This document shows positions 1 through 12,583 of a DNA stretch of 64,000 nucleotides, one piece after another; position 1 is the stretch's first letter, and every line of letters starts with the position of its first letter. The translations under genes were made by a program, and so were the position numbers. The notes beneath the pieces were generated by a model. That model ran no database searches. It saw only the letters and a list, made by a program, of their open reading frames with translations, and had not been told where the DNA came from. The stretch spans positions 28,403,746-28,467,745 of the forward strand of contig NC_134951.1 in assembly GCF_965638725.1 (NCBI RefSeq). Reading direction: 5' to 3'. This stretch comes from Aptenodytes patagonicus (lineage: Eukaryota > Chordata > Aves > Sphenisciformes > Spheniscidae).

Positions 1-439
1 CAAACATGTATTTGACACTGTAAAGAGATCTTGTGGGATTCTTTCAAAACCAGCTGAATGTTTTTTGTTTGAAATGTGATCTTAAATCACTTGGATGGTT
101 TTTGGGCGAAAACAGAAAAAATTCCCAACTATATTTATGAAAGAATCTTCACTTCATAACTTGTAATTGTACTTCACTTGAGTGGCTTTCAGATTAGTTG
201 GTCAAGAGTGGAAAAAATTTGCTCCTAGACAGTTCTTAAAGCCTCTTTCACCGTCTTCATAAACAAGCAGCTATGAAAATAATGTTCAACAGAGAGCATC
301 GTAGTTTGAAAAGGAAAAGGGGAAAAAAAGAAAAAAATTGATAGCTAATATTTGGTATGTGAATGCTAAAGCCTTGAAAGTGTATGTTGTTTTTCAAAGA
401 GACGAAGGCAAAAACACTTATTGCGCTGTTTATTTTTAG

Positions 440-598
<159 letters not shown>

Positions 599-1670
599 AG
601 TTTCATCTCCAGGTTTTACCTCCTGTGTCTTCCCCTGCTGTTGAAATGTTCCTGTCGTCTTCTGGGACCTCACTGACCCCCTTTTTGTTTTTAACCAGAA
701 CCTGATTCATCATCTCCATATATGTGAAAAGTGCTGCCCACTGGAAGAAAGTGCCTTATTTCATCCAGGCAGTGAACCAATAATTTCCAAATTAATATTG
801 TAATTTTAATAGTGCTAGGCTTTTTAAAGTATAATACACTACTGTATGCAGAATACAATATTTTTGTCTTAAACACAGGGGAAATAATGCTTTTCTTTTC
901 CAGAGTGCTGGGATATCTTTTTCTCAGTGGCTGGATGTGCTGGTGAGAAATATAGTTTTGTGGAAAATTGATACACTTTTTTATTTTTTTGGCAGCTCAG
1001 ATGGTGTAAATTTTAAATTTTTGTATAGGACTTTCATAACAAAATGATGTATTTCATTTTTGAGAGAAAATTTATCTTGAGCGGTACATATTTTAGTATT
1101 TGTGGACAAGAACAAGTTTCATGGACAACTGTATTCATTCGTTTGTACCACCCATTGTGCCTTATTGTGTCTTGTATGTTATATTAGTCTTAAATATAGC
1201 AATTCTTGAGGCAAGTGAGTAGATTTAAACTTGGTCTCCTGTTTTAGATACGTTTTTCTTTTCGGACAGTGATTTGTTGGGATTTTTACAGCAGAGAACT
1301 TATGTTTATATCATGGGATTTTAGGTCGTGAAGCACAAATGTTAGTTTTGTTGTAAACAGAATTAAGATTAAAATGACCAAACTGCTATTGTTTATTACA
1401 TGATGCACTCACACTTTAACTTAGTTGTAATGAAACATCTTGTTTTGGATGCCGTGTTACATTGCAGATACTAGAAATTCATGCTTCCGTTGGTTTTTTT
1501 TAAATGTGCCATCTGTAAAATAACTTGAAAAACAGCACGATAGACTTTCAGAAGCACAGTATGAAACTAGTTTTATGTATTACACAAGAAAGCATGATTC
1601 TTTAAAGTGCTTTGGTGGTTTTATATAAATATATAAAACCATAATAAAAAAAATCTTTAAAAGCTTCAGT
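599..1670 (+). other. LRRC1: LRRC1 3' untranslated region (probable)
   Basis: AT-rich sequence from the LRRC1 stop to just past the first convincing AATAAA at 1643-1648. No open frame of interest is present. The exact cleavage site is inferred, and longer forms are possible. Confidence 0.55.
1643..1648 (+). terminator. Poly(A) signal AATAAA
   Basis: Canonical AATAAA about 1.05 kb after the LRRC1 stop codon, followed by T/G-rich sequence. It is the best candidate for the LRRC1 mRNA end. Confidence 0.5.
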
Positions 1671-4489
1671 AGATTTATTGTATCATTAAAATAGCAATTA
1701 AAGTGCGTATGAATTAATACTGGAATTTACTATCATTGTTACTGTGTTGCACTTCCAGTGGTCCAATGCTGATTTCGAGGTCTTATTAAATCTGTGGGTT
1801 CTGGTTTGTTTATAAAGGTAAGCATTAGCTGAGTTGAATTCAGTAAACAATAATTTTGCAAAAGGCTGGTAAAGATTGATTTTGGTGTCTCTGGGTTCTG
1901 TATGTGCCACGAACTAACAAAGACCACTAACTTGTTCAGTGCAGGGACTTGAGGAGTCTGAGTTCAGAGCAAAGGTTTGACATATTTAGTGTGAGCTAAT
2001 GCAATGAACCCAAATGTCAACAAAATGAAAGACCCGACACTTCATGTATGGCTAACCACATCCCTTCTTCTGCCGAACACTTCTTCCAGTAAGCGTTGGT
2101 TGCATGAGGGTTTCTGGGAGAAGATGGGAAAGGAGGAGAACAGGGAAGTCATAATAACTTCTGTGTTAAAATTAGTAACTGCAGTATTTGATAATTTTTG
2201 TAATTTAACTTTTTGATTTGAAGCTTTTACAAAAGGCACTGCTTTCTTTTTTATATTGAACAAGTAGGTATTGCAAGCCATCTGCAAATATTCAAATCTA
2301 ACCTGGCAAAATACATTAATTTTTATGATTTCTTCTCATCCCAGAGATTCCTCATTTCAGCTTCAAGGCATGGTCTCTTTGCAGGAGCTGCTGCAGGTTG
2401 ATAGGTGTTAGGTTAGTTCATGGGTAGCGCAATTTCATTCTTCCTAAGGCAGAGTTCTGCCAGTTGTTCTTGGTAAGCTGCTATTAAAAGAAAACCAGAA
2501 AGAAAATTAAGTTTTGGTACAGTTGACTCCAACTTGGGCAGAATTTTCTTTTTGAAGTACTTACTGGGATTGACACAACAAAAGTTTAAAAATGTAGGAA
2601 ACTCAGTACTCAGAGTCTAAGTAAACCTTGGCAAACCCATTTGAGGTGAAAATGAGTTCCTAAAAAAGACAGACCAAAGCCAAAGGCAGCAAGACTCTGT
2701 GCTCTGTGGTGACAGTTTTTCATTTGCAGGCTGTGGTTTGTTTTGTTTTTAGCGTCTGATCTCTCGAATGGTCCGTATGTGTGCCATTTCATAAAGTGAT
2801 TTAGGTACACTTGTCCTCCCAACAGTGTCGGTAAGGTTCCAGATGGTTTTGACTGTATTTTATAGCCAGAAAAAGCTGATGATGTTTGTTGTGCTGAAGC
2901 AGTGTGTGTCCTTGAAAGCATGAACCCTCCCTTCCCAGTCTCTGTTTGGCTCTTTTCTCTTGCTGATGCTTTGAGGAGCCTGAGCAGTGAATATAACTTT
3001 GTAAACATAACTTTTTGGGTTTTTTTCCTCTTTAAAGTTTTTCTACTTTTTCAATTGCTTTGTAAGTCTTTTGGGGGGTGGGTCTAATGCAAGGAAAAAA
3101 ACACTACAAAATTTGCATGCTGCTTTATTAGCTAAACAGGTAACCAGGGAAAAGCAATTGACCATAGTGGTGGAATGGATTTAATATTAACCTGTCAGTT
3201 ACTGCATGTGAGTTCTCTTTATTGAAAGTCACAATGCCATAGTCTTACAAGAGTAGGAAAAAAAAAACCCAAATACTCTCTTGCTACCATTGTTAGTGTA
3301 GTTAGTGTAGCAACAAATTTTTCCATCCCCTGTGTGTTGCTCCAGGCTTTTTCCACAGCTTCCATATAATTTATGTGTCAAGATTATTTTTCTGGCTTAC
3401 ATGCCGTATTTTTGGTAATCAGCGTATTGTGGGAAAGTGAGTGCTGGAAACTTACATACTGCTGTCCTTTCCAGCAAATGACTTGTTTGTGTCCAGGACA
3501 AGCTGATCAGCCTGCTTCTTGTCTAATATTAGTGCTTTACTAGTGCTGGGTGAACCGTTTTTAGCTGATTAGCTACTTAACAGGTTTCGCTACTTGCTGC
3601 TCACAAATTCAGCTTTTGAGAGGAGAGTAGTGAAACCAGGAATTTAATTTTTTTAAAGTATATTCTTTAGTGTATTATTTGATCCTAGCCTGGCTGACTG
3701 TAAATGTCTACCTCCCACTGAGACTGGAGCATACTAATTATCAGAAATGTCTAGACCTTTTGTTAATGGAGAATTCACTGCTGTTCTTTGCCTTGACTCT
3801 GGAAAATAAAATTACTTTAGTTTTTCAGTTGACTTGATAAAAGTGTTTCCCATCTTCAATTTCCATCAAACACACAAATCTCTTTCCGTGCTTAGGTTGC
3901 TGTCAAAGAAGATGAGAAAAGTGGACTGGTCTTGGCTATCAATAAATGTTTTGGGTGTTCCCTTCCTCCTGAACCAACTGTGAAATTTTCAGAGGGACAG
4001 TGCCTTCCTCTGTCATTCTGAAGTCAGGAATATAATCAGTATTCAACCAGGTTAATGAAAAATGTGAGATTTTTCAAAGTGGAAAAGCAGATGCCTGGTT
4101 TGAGGACAGCTTTGTGAGCTGCCTTGCAGGAGCCATCTTATCTCCTCTTCTGGTGGATGTTGGAGAGACTATGCGTTCTGTCGCCTCTTGTACGGTTCTT
4201 GTGGCAACGGGACGGCCAGTCTCGGGTTCTGCCAGAGCAGAGGGCTTTGAGGGGCTCGCTGTGTGTGGCTGGACTGTACCTTGCCTAACTTCAGGAGCAA
4301 GGGTTCATGGCAGTCTGGTTTTGAATTTGTAACTTGTTCAGCGTGTCCTTCTTTACACTGATGTTGTTAGTCTATTAACACTGAGATCTTGAGAAGTAGC
4401 TTATCTTTATACAGGAGAGGTCCTCTCCTGAAAAGTACAGCATCAGTATTGTCCATGGGAAAGGACTCTCTGGCTCCTCACTGATGTTT
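1671..4489. other. Intergenic or intronic, no gene seen
   Basis: Unique AT-rich DNA. Only short chance frames were seen. One open stretch after an acceptor-like cttag at 3895 was considered as an exon and rejected. Confidence 0.5.
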
Positions 4490-6298
4490 CAGAGAAGGGA
4501 TTTAGAAGTTGTCCGAGCAGCCAGGGATCAGGTTAGGAAAGCTAAAGCCCTGATAGAATTAAATCTGGCCAGGGACATCAAGGGCAACAAGAAAAGATTC
4601 TATAGGTACATCGGGGATAAAAGGAAGACGAGGGAAAATGTGGGCCCTCTCCAGAATGAAACGGGAGACCTGGTTACCTGGGACATGGAGGAGGCGGAGG
4701 TACTCAATGACTTTTTTGCCTCAGTCTTTACCGGCAAGTGCTCGAGCCTCACTGCCCAAGCCACAGAAGGCAAAGGCGGGGACTGGGAGAATGAAGAGCC
4801 GCCCACTGTGGGAGAAGATCAGGTTTGAGACCATCTAAGGCACCTGAAGGTGCACAAGTCCATGGGACCCAATGAGATCCATCCGTGGGTCCTGAAGGAA
4901 CTGGCGGATGAAGTTGCTAAGCCACTATCCATCGTATTTGAGAAGTCGTGGCAGTCTGGTGAAGTTCCCACTGACTGGAAAAGGGGAAACATAACTCCCA
5001 TTTTTAAAAAGGGAAAAAAGGAAGACTTGGGGAACTACAGGCCAGTCAGTGTCACCTCTGTGCCTGGGAAGATGATGGAACAGATCCTCCTGGAAGCTAT
5101 GCTAAGGCACATGGAGGACAGGGAGGTGATTTGAGACAGCCAGCATGGCTTCACCAAGGGCAAGTCCTGCCTGACTAACCTAGTGGCCTTCTATGATGGA
5201 GTGACTACATCAGTGGACACGGGAAGGGCTACAGATGTCGTCTATCTGGACCTCTGTAAGGCCTTTGACACGGTCCCCCACAACATCCTTCTCTCTAAAC
5301 TGGAGAGGTATGGATTTGATGGGTGGACTGTCTGGTGGGTGAGGAATTGGTTAGATGGTCGCATCCAGAGGGTAGTGGTCAACGGCTCAATGTCCAGATG
5401 GAGGTTGGTGACGAGTGGCATCCTGCAGGGGTCTGTATTGGGACCGGTACTGTTTAATATCTTCATGAATGACATAGTGGGATCGAGTGCACCCTCAGTA
5501 AGTTTGCAGATGACACCAAGCTGAGTGGTGTGGTTGACACACCAGAGGGACGGGATGCCATCCAGAGGGACCTGGACAAGCTGGAGAAGTGGGCCTGTGA
5601 GAACCTCGTGAGGTTCAACAAGGCCAAGTGCAAGGTCCTGCACCTGGGTTGGGGCAACCCCCGGTATCAATCCAGGCTGGGGGATGAAGGGATTGAGAGC
5701 AGCCCTGCTGAGAAGGACTTGGGGGTCCTGGTGGATGAAAAGCTGGGCATGAGCCAGCAATGTGCGCTCACAGCCCAGAAGGCCAACTGTATCCTGGGCT
5801 GCATCCAAAGAAGCATGGCCAGCAGGTCGAGGGAGGTGATTCTGCCCCTCTGCTCTGCTCTGGTGAGACCCCACCTGGAGTACTGCGTCCAGCTCAGCAC
5901 AAGAAAGACACGGACCTGTTGGAGCGGGTCCAGAGGAGGGTCACAAAAATGATCAGGGGGATGGAACACCTCTCCTCTGAAGAAAGGCCGAGAGAGTTGG
6001 GGTTGTTCAGCCTAGAGAAGAGGCGGCTTTGGGGAGACCTTATTGCAGCCTCTCAGTACTTAAAGTGGGCTTATAAAAAAGATGGAGGCAAACTTTTGAG
6101 CGGGGCCTGTTGCGACAGGACAAGGGGGAATGGCTTTAAACTAAAGGGGGGTAGATTGAGACTAGACCTAAGGAAGACATTTTTTCCACTGAGGGTGGTG
6201 AAACACTGGCAGAGGTTGCCCAGAGAGGTGGTGGATGCCCCATCCCTGGAAACATTCAAGGTCAGGCTGGATGGATCTCTGAGCAACCTGATCTAGTT
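4490..6298 (+). mobile_element. CR1 LINE, older copy, 5' part (interrupted)
   Basis: Non-LTR retrotransposon fragment that starts inside ORF2, in the linker before the reverse transcriptase ([13 protein letters not shown], then NDFFASVF). It continues through the RT with [14 protein letters not shown] (motif A) and [16 protein letters not shown] (motif B), and then the C-terminal region ([17 protein letters not shown]). Stops and frameshifts break it: TGA near 4826, TGA near 5132, and a frame change just before the FADD box. The element is dead. Its 3' end reappears at 7026 after a nested insertion. It is clearly more decayed than the CR1 at 44-48 kb. Confidence 0.92.
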
Positions 6299-7018
6299 TA
6301 CAGGCTTGGGGAAGAGTGGCTGGAAAGCTGCCTGTCGGAAAAGGACCTGGGGGTGCTGGTTGACAGCCGGCTGAACATGAGCCGGCAGTGTGCCCAGGCG
6401 GCCAAGAAGGCCAATGGCATCCTGGCCTGTATCAGAAATAGTGTGGCCAGCAGGAGTAGGGAAGTGATGGTGCCCCTGTACTCGGCCCTGGTGAGGCCGC
6501 ACCTCGAATACTGTGTTCAGTTTTGGGCCCCTCACTACAAGAAGGATGTTGAGGTGCTGGAGCGTGTCCAGAGAAGGGCAACGAGGCTGGTGAAGGGTCT
6601 GGAGAACGAGTCTTCTGAGGAGCGGCTGAGGGAACTGGGGTTGTTTAGCCTGGAGAAAAGGAGGCTGAGGGGAGACCTCATCGCTCTCTACAACTACCTG
6701 AAAGGAGGTTGTAGCGAGGTGGGTGTCGGTCTCTTCTCCCAAGTAACAAGCGATAGGACAAGAGGAAATGGCCTCCAGTTGCACCAGGGGAGGTTTAGAT
6801 TGGATGTGAGGAAAAAGTTCTTTACTGAAAGAGTGGTTAAAGATTGGAAGAGGCTGCCCAGGGAAGTGGTTGAGTCCCCATCCCTGGAGGTATTTAAAAG
6901 ACGAGTAGATGAGGCGCTTAGGGACATGGTTTAGTGGGCATGGTGGTGTTGGGTCGACGGTAGGACTCGATGATCTTAGACGTCTCTTCCAACCTCAATG
7001 ATTCTATGATTCTATGAT
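6299..7018 (+). mobile_element. CR1 LINE, younger 5'-truncated copy nested in the older CR1
   Basis: Starts abruptly at tacaggcttgggg, inside the C-terminal third of ORF2, and stays open to TAG at 6932-6934. It then has the CR1 3' UTR and the tail attctatgattctatgat. It is very similar along its whole length to 47838-48552, so both belong to one young subfamily. The 7 bases tctagtt occur on both sides (6292-6298 and 7019-7025), which looks like a short target duplication, although the ATTCTATG tail makes the right edge slightly ambiguous. Confidence 0.9.
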
Positions 7019-7118
7019 TCTAGTTGCAGAAGTCCCTGCCCATGGCAGGGGGGTTGGACTATATGACCTCTAGAGGTCTCTTCCAACCCAAACTATTCTA
7101 TGATTCTATGATTCTGTA
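7019..7118 (+). mobile_element. CR1 LINE, older copy, 3' end after the nested insertion
   Basis: Continues the 4490-6298 element: the 3' UTR with ggttggactatatgacctct and ggtctcttccaaccc, ending in the attctatgattctatgattctg repeat tail. The reading resumes exactly where the host CR1 left off at ...gatctagtt. Confidence 0.9.
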
Positions 7119-10100
7119 AATCTCCCTTGGCATTAATACGAGGAAGTTGACACCTGATGTCCAATATCCTTTGATGCTTTTTCTCTTTGTGCTCATCTGT
7201 TGCTGGAGAATGTTGTCTTGACCGAAATCTCTGGGTGTGCAGCTGGAGGCATGGTAACAGCCATACCCAAAATGTTAGCAATGCTCACTGCAGTAGACAG
7301 GTACTGACTGTGGTAACTTTCCTCAAAATCTACAGATGCATACACAGCTTGCAAATACCACCAAAGCATCAGCAGCTTGAGTTTCAGTTTGTAAGCATCC
7401 CCAGAATAATGCAGAGACAGGACTTAACTCTTCAAAGTTAGTTTTGTGTTGGACTAAAACTACCTTCTTTTGGTCCTGAGGCACACTCGAGCAATTTATT
7501 GGACTATGCTAGTGATGGAAACACTTTGATTCTCTCTGATCTCCCAATAACTTGCCAGTTTTACCCAAACCCAAAACAGATGGGCTGTATTAACCCATTT
7601 TGAAGTAGCTCATAGCAGATACGATTGTCCTGTATTTCTAGAAGATTAAACAGGGCACTAAATGATTCTAAACGTGAGTGAATTTCTCTATAGTTTGCTG
7701 ATGACATCATGGACTTCCACTAAGTAGCTTAAAACCAAAACAAAATCTAAACTAACTAACAAAAAGAGTGATTATTTGAATATTGCTGATTATTTTTTTC
7801 CATTCAAAAGGGGAGAAAGCTGCAAGTCTGAAGAGCACTTGCATAGTGGATGTTTTTAGGATAACCTACAGCAATTTTACTTTTTTTTAAATGGTGTCTT
7901 CAGGAAATTCAAAAATCTTCTCTTGCTAGTTAATACTTGAACATCTAAGTTTAAAATTAAGTTGTGTATTTACAGCTAACAAAGTTTCCCCGTGGAAGGC
8001 TTGCTTCAATAATCTGTTCAGGCAGCTTTTATGTTGCCTCTTCTACAGTGAAAGCATATTCAAGGATGCCTTTGTTTTGGCAGCATTTTGTTTAGCTTTC
8101 ATTCTTACTTCATGCGAATCACACAAAGCTCTTTTAGAGACAGCCTTTTGTACTTTAAAAAGGGAATCAGTCTGGAATAGTTTTCAATTAGTAGAATATG
8201 TTACGTATAGTTGTGCTTAAAAGGAAGAGAATGTATATTTTAGGAAATACATCTTTACAGACATTTTCTTTCCCATATTTACTAATTAGCTAAGCTATTT
8301 AAACAGTTTTATTTTTTTTTTAATAGAAAAATAGGCACGAATGTGTGTTTGGGGTTTTGAGTTGAGTAATAGTAGCAGGTGTATTACCATTGAAATATTA
8401 TAGGTAACCGAAAGCACTGGCTTCTACTTGCCGATGGTGACCAGGCTGTTGCTGTAAGCCAGGTGTTTGGTTTGTCACTGTATGGTTTCAGTATGGTGCT
8501 TCAGAAATGTGGGTGGTTTTTATGTCTCGGCTTTTAATGTTAGGGTGTTTTGGATTCTTTTTCATTTGCCAGAATGATTTAGGGTGATACATAGCATTTG
8601 CACACCTTTGTTGCCTGGAGGAAATTCATTCTCTAGAGGATTTATTAGTGAGATCTTATCGGAATAGACACCTTGTATTTTATGAGAACAATTTGTCCTC
8701 TCAACATACAGGGGTATGATACAGAGGAGTATTTATGTTCTGAAGAGACCGCCTCTGAAAACATGAAAGACATGTTGAAAGGAGGTAAAAAGGGAGCCCA
8801 CCTGACTTGCTGGTGAAATATTGAAGGAAAATGATCTGTTACCAATCAGTTAGGATCATTACTAATGAAGGGAACATAACTGCTGAGGTCGATAAATAGT
8901 TTCTCCCTCCAAACACTTCTGCGTTTACAAAACATCAGTGTTACACAGGCGAAATACCCATGAAGGTTAAAGTCCTAAATACTGAATTTGCCTTCTTCCT
9001 TTGTTTTATTCCAAATATTTTTAAGAGAATGTAAATCTATGTGCCTTACTCTGTGTTTGCTACTCATGTCTTAAAACATTGATCTTTTTAATCTTTTTGG
9101 GTCTCAGCTTCCCCATGTGTAAAACACAGGAAGAAACTTCCTACCTTACCTGGCTAGTAAGAAGACCAATTATCATCTGTAAAATTCTGTAAGGAGAACT
9201 GATTTTTCTCTCTTAATATTAGGATATTTGCCAGTAGCCTCTTTTGTCTCAAAGCATGGTCCTATAGTATTTAATACAATGAGAATGAGCTAATGAATTA
9301 CTGGAGGTTTTTTAAGATAGCTTTATTTTATCTACTATCTGTTAGCTGAACTGTAGCGATTTCCCCCTTGAGGGGTGATGGAAGCTTATTGCCCATCTAA
9401 TGCAATTTTCATTAATACATCAGAGTAAGGAGTTGGTTTCCTTTTTGGGAGGGAAAACAAAATCCAGTAAAAAAATCAGATTGAGTGGTCGCTTTGCATT
9501 AAAGCACAGCAAACAGAGCTGTACCTTCCATCTCTTCCTTGTAGCAAACTCTGCATGTGACTGGCCTCACTAAGAGCTCGCAGCATTGTGTAGCACCTTG
9601 GCTACTCTTGGCTTTGTCCAAAAGGATGCGAAGAGGCGGGCACGGTAACACCCTGGCAGTCAGTGGGTCCAGCAGCAGCATCCCTGGCGTTCTCTGTTCC
9701 TCACCCTATATTGCTACTGAACTCTGGATTAAAAGTCCACTATCTTCTTATTTCCACCCCCTCTCCCTTTTCTTTCATCAAAAAGGATTGAGTTGTAAAA
9801 AATGATTGAGGCTTAAGATTTGTTTTCAAAGTAATGTTAGCCTACGCTCACAGCAGCAGCATTCATTGACTTTGTTTCTGCATTTTATTTCATGAAAGCA
9901 TAATCCATGGGGTGTTTTCCTTACAATAGGTACGTGCAAATGTAGGCTAAAAGGCACTTCTGGTTGTTCCATTCAATCTTTTGCCATTGATATAATCAAA
10001 CTGTGAAACTGCTTTCATAAAAATAATGCGATCCACGGTATTGTGTAGACCTAGTGAAAATGTGAACAGCTCTTACCCAGAATTGTCATTTTGTTTCTAT

Positions 10101-12379
10101 TTTACTTTAAAGTACTGTAGATCAAGAATATTGAAGACTAAAATCTCTTAGGTTACAGAAGGTGTGAGGCATGAAACCAGATACTGAATTTCCCTTATAG
10201 CTATATGTCAGCGTGAGGAAAAGCATCCTGCCATAGGAGAAGATAGGCAGGGAACAGGAGTGCCCTGCCGCTCTGCCTTCCCAGCTCTGCTGCGAGGGGC
10301 ATAGCAATGTAAAACCTACTGATGGGACATCAGCTTGCTCCTCGTGCACATGGGAAGCTACCACAGCAGTTGAATGTATGCCTAAGATGGTGAAGTGATT
10401 GTCAGCATAAGCTTAATTCGAAATCTGTATCTGTTACCTTGAGAGAATAGCCTTTTACTGGTCTTACAGAATTTGGCAGGCTGGGTTTGAGAAGCTGTTT
10501 CTTAGGATTAGGGATCGGGGTCAGACAAGGATGAGATATTCCCTTGGAAGAAGTTAAATGCTTCATTGTACCTGCGTTTATTTTTAGAGTGAAATTGCTT
10601 TATGACTTCCTAATGAGCTTAAAAGTTGACAAGGATTTAAACTGTCTCTGGAAATACCCTGAACACTGGGAGGTGTCACACTAGCTATTCTGAAATAAAC
10701 CAGACCAAAACAATAGCAAACAATTTCAGCTAGTGTGCTATTTACCTATCTGATTAGAACTGCTGTCCACCTAGTTAATATTCATAGAAAACAAAGCTTC
10801 TGTTTAAGGGTACTTTATGTCTCCTTATTCAAGGTAAGCGTAAAGAAATACCAGGAGATATACTGCCTTGCATTTTGAATTGTTGGGAGGAATGGGAACC
10901 ACTACCGTGTCATGATTGTTTGTGCTGCTTTTGCATTCAATTCACTGATGAACTAAATTGACAATCAGCTCCAGTGTCCTGAGCGATGTGGTTTAGAACA
11001 ACCAGAAATACAGGCTATTTATCAGCAAACAGTGGTATCGCTGAGTGTCAGTGCAATTCAAAATGTGATTTAACAGCAAATTTCCTACAGAGCCCAATCA
11101 TGCCTTCTTTGTACAATGCAAATAATCCTTTGTTGGGGCTATGATCTTTTCAAGACTCACAGAAAGATCTATAATCTTTTCCAACGAGACGCTGAGATAC
11201 TGTCCTTGTCCATTTCCTAGTCTTTTCAGCCATCCTAAAACCAAAAGCAAATGAAGAATCCCAAGGGGAGCTCCTTCGGCAGCTGAAGATGAATCAGTAT
11301 GTCCAGCATGGACAGCCTTGTCCTATCTCCTTTTCTTTCTCAACCTTAGATTTAATAGAGATGGTGACACCTGGGGTGCTGATAACAGCAAGAAATCTGT
11401 GTGTGTATGTGTGTGAACATAACCATTCTGCATTAAAAAGGAAAAATGGGAGCTTAAAGAATTGTTAAATCTGAATCGAATATCTGTTTAAACAATGTGA
11501 AAGTCACTGCGTGCTGCTGATTGTCCCACCGTAAGCTTGTTGATATTTTTTTTCATTAGTTTGTGTTCTCCATCTCTTTGCCTTGTTGAAGCATGTGCGT
11601 TAATGTATCTATTTACATGGTGTCAGGCTGCTTTCGGCCATCAGATTTGTATCACCATATAAAGACGAGATTAAAATAAAGCTTAAAAGAAAGGTAAAGG
11701 TTACTTTGAAAACTGATTTCTGAAGTTCAGTGAAATTAAGGTATATAGGCAACCTTGACACAACTTGTCATGTATGAACTTGTGTATGAAGAATAGAGGT
11801 GGAGTTTTTTGGATGTAAATAAGTAATGGACATTTTGGGAAAACTGGACTATAACCACTTTGAAAATCAGCAAACCTGAGAAGATCAATTTAGTATTGTA
11901 CTTTCTGTTGGGACTATTCAACAAATGGAACATTTTATTTAATGAATAATGAAAAGAGGGGGGTGACTTGATAGTTTTTCTTAACTCAGGTCATGAGATG
12001 GTCACTAAAGGTCTAAGTACTCTTGTTTGTTTTCTTAATAGTACAGAGTATAACATTATTGAAGACTCTTGTTGATCATTAATTCTTCTTTATGATGCTG
12101 AAGGTGGGCTTGGTTCCATGCTCATGTAAGTCCCTGAAGGCTTCCACTAATTTCAGCAGCCTTCGCTTGTTCTTTTTGTCACCAGTATTGCCTATTAACT
12201 GGCAAAGCATCTCTCTGGGACTGAAGGTACCTCTCAAGGTAAAAAGGGGAAACCCAGTATTTACAAGATACTAAAATACCTTGCAGAACTTGCCAGACGA
12301 TTTCTGCACGTACATACTTCAATCACTTCCTTAAAATCTATTCATTGCCTATATGTTTTTTTTGTCATCTTCCTCTCAG
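7119..12379. other. Non-coding stretch, no gene or young repeat seen
   Basis: AT-rich unique sequence. Frames of 60-85 codons here have no splice context or recognisable protein features. I see no exon linking LRRC1 to the exon at 12380. Confidence 0.45.
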
Positions 12380-12583
12380 GAGTCTATTAAGTGGCTTCCC
12401 AAGTCTCCGAAACTGTACAGTGGCCATAACTGGAGCACCCAGGGCTCTCGCTGGGCCTCGTTGAAAGGAAAGGAAAGTTTTCATGGTGGTAACCTGTACA
12501 AATTCAGCTCTGCTAATGGAAAATGGAGGGAAGGAAGGATCAGTCCCGAGCAAGAAGCGGAGGAACTGGAGAATCCTGATGAT
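12380..12583 (+). CDS. Candidate internal exon B of a Scribble-like (LAP) gene
   Basis: A good acceptor (gtcatcttcctctcag) precedes 68 open codons that start and end in phase 0, with donor gat|gtaggt at 12583/12584. The peptide begins ESIKWLPKSPKLY, is rich in W, S, K and G, and ends EEAEELENPDD-like acidic sequence (QEAEELENPDD). No known domain is recognised. By position it would be the linker between the LRR/LAP region and the first PDZ, which is poorly conserved in Scribble. It joins exon C in frame. Another donor, tag|gtagtc at 12587, would give phase 1 and not fit. Coding status is inferred from splice sites, an open frame and matching phase. Confidence 0.5.

Noticed and set aside
3896-4021. 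Open stretch after a cttag acceptor beginning VAVKEDEKSGLVLAINK
   Set aside because: No convincing donor, no family match, and weak acceptor context. Chance is more likely than an exon between LRRC1 and exon B.
5242-5874. Long antisense open frame (about 210 codons), and similar ones at 6293-6784 and 47873-48508 on the minus strand
   Set aside because: They are shadows of CR1 ORF2 codon structure on the opposite strand, with no protein features of their own.
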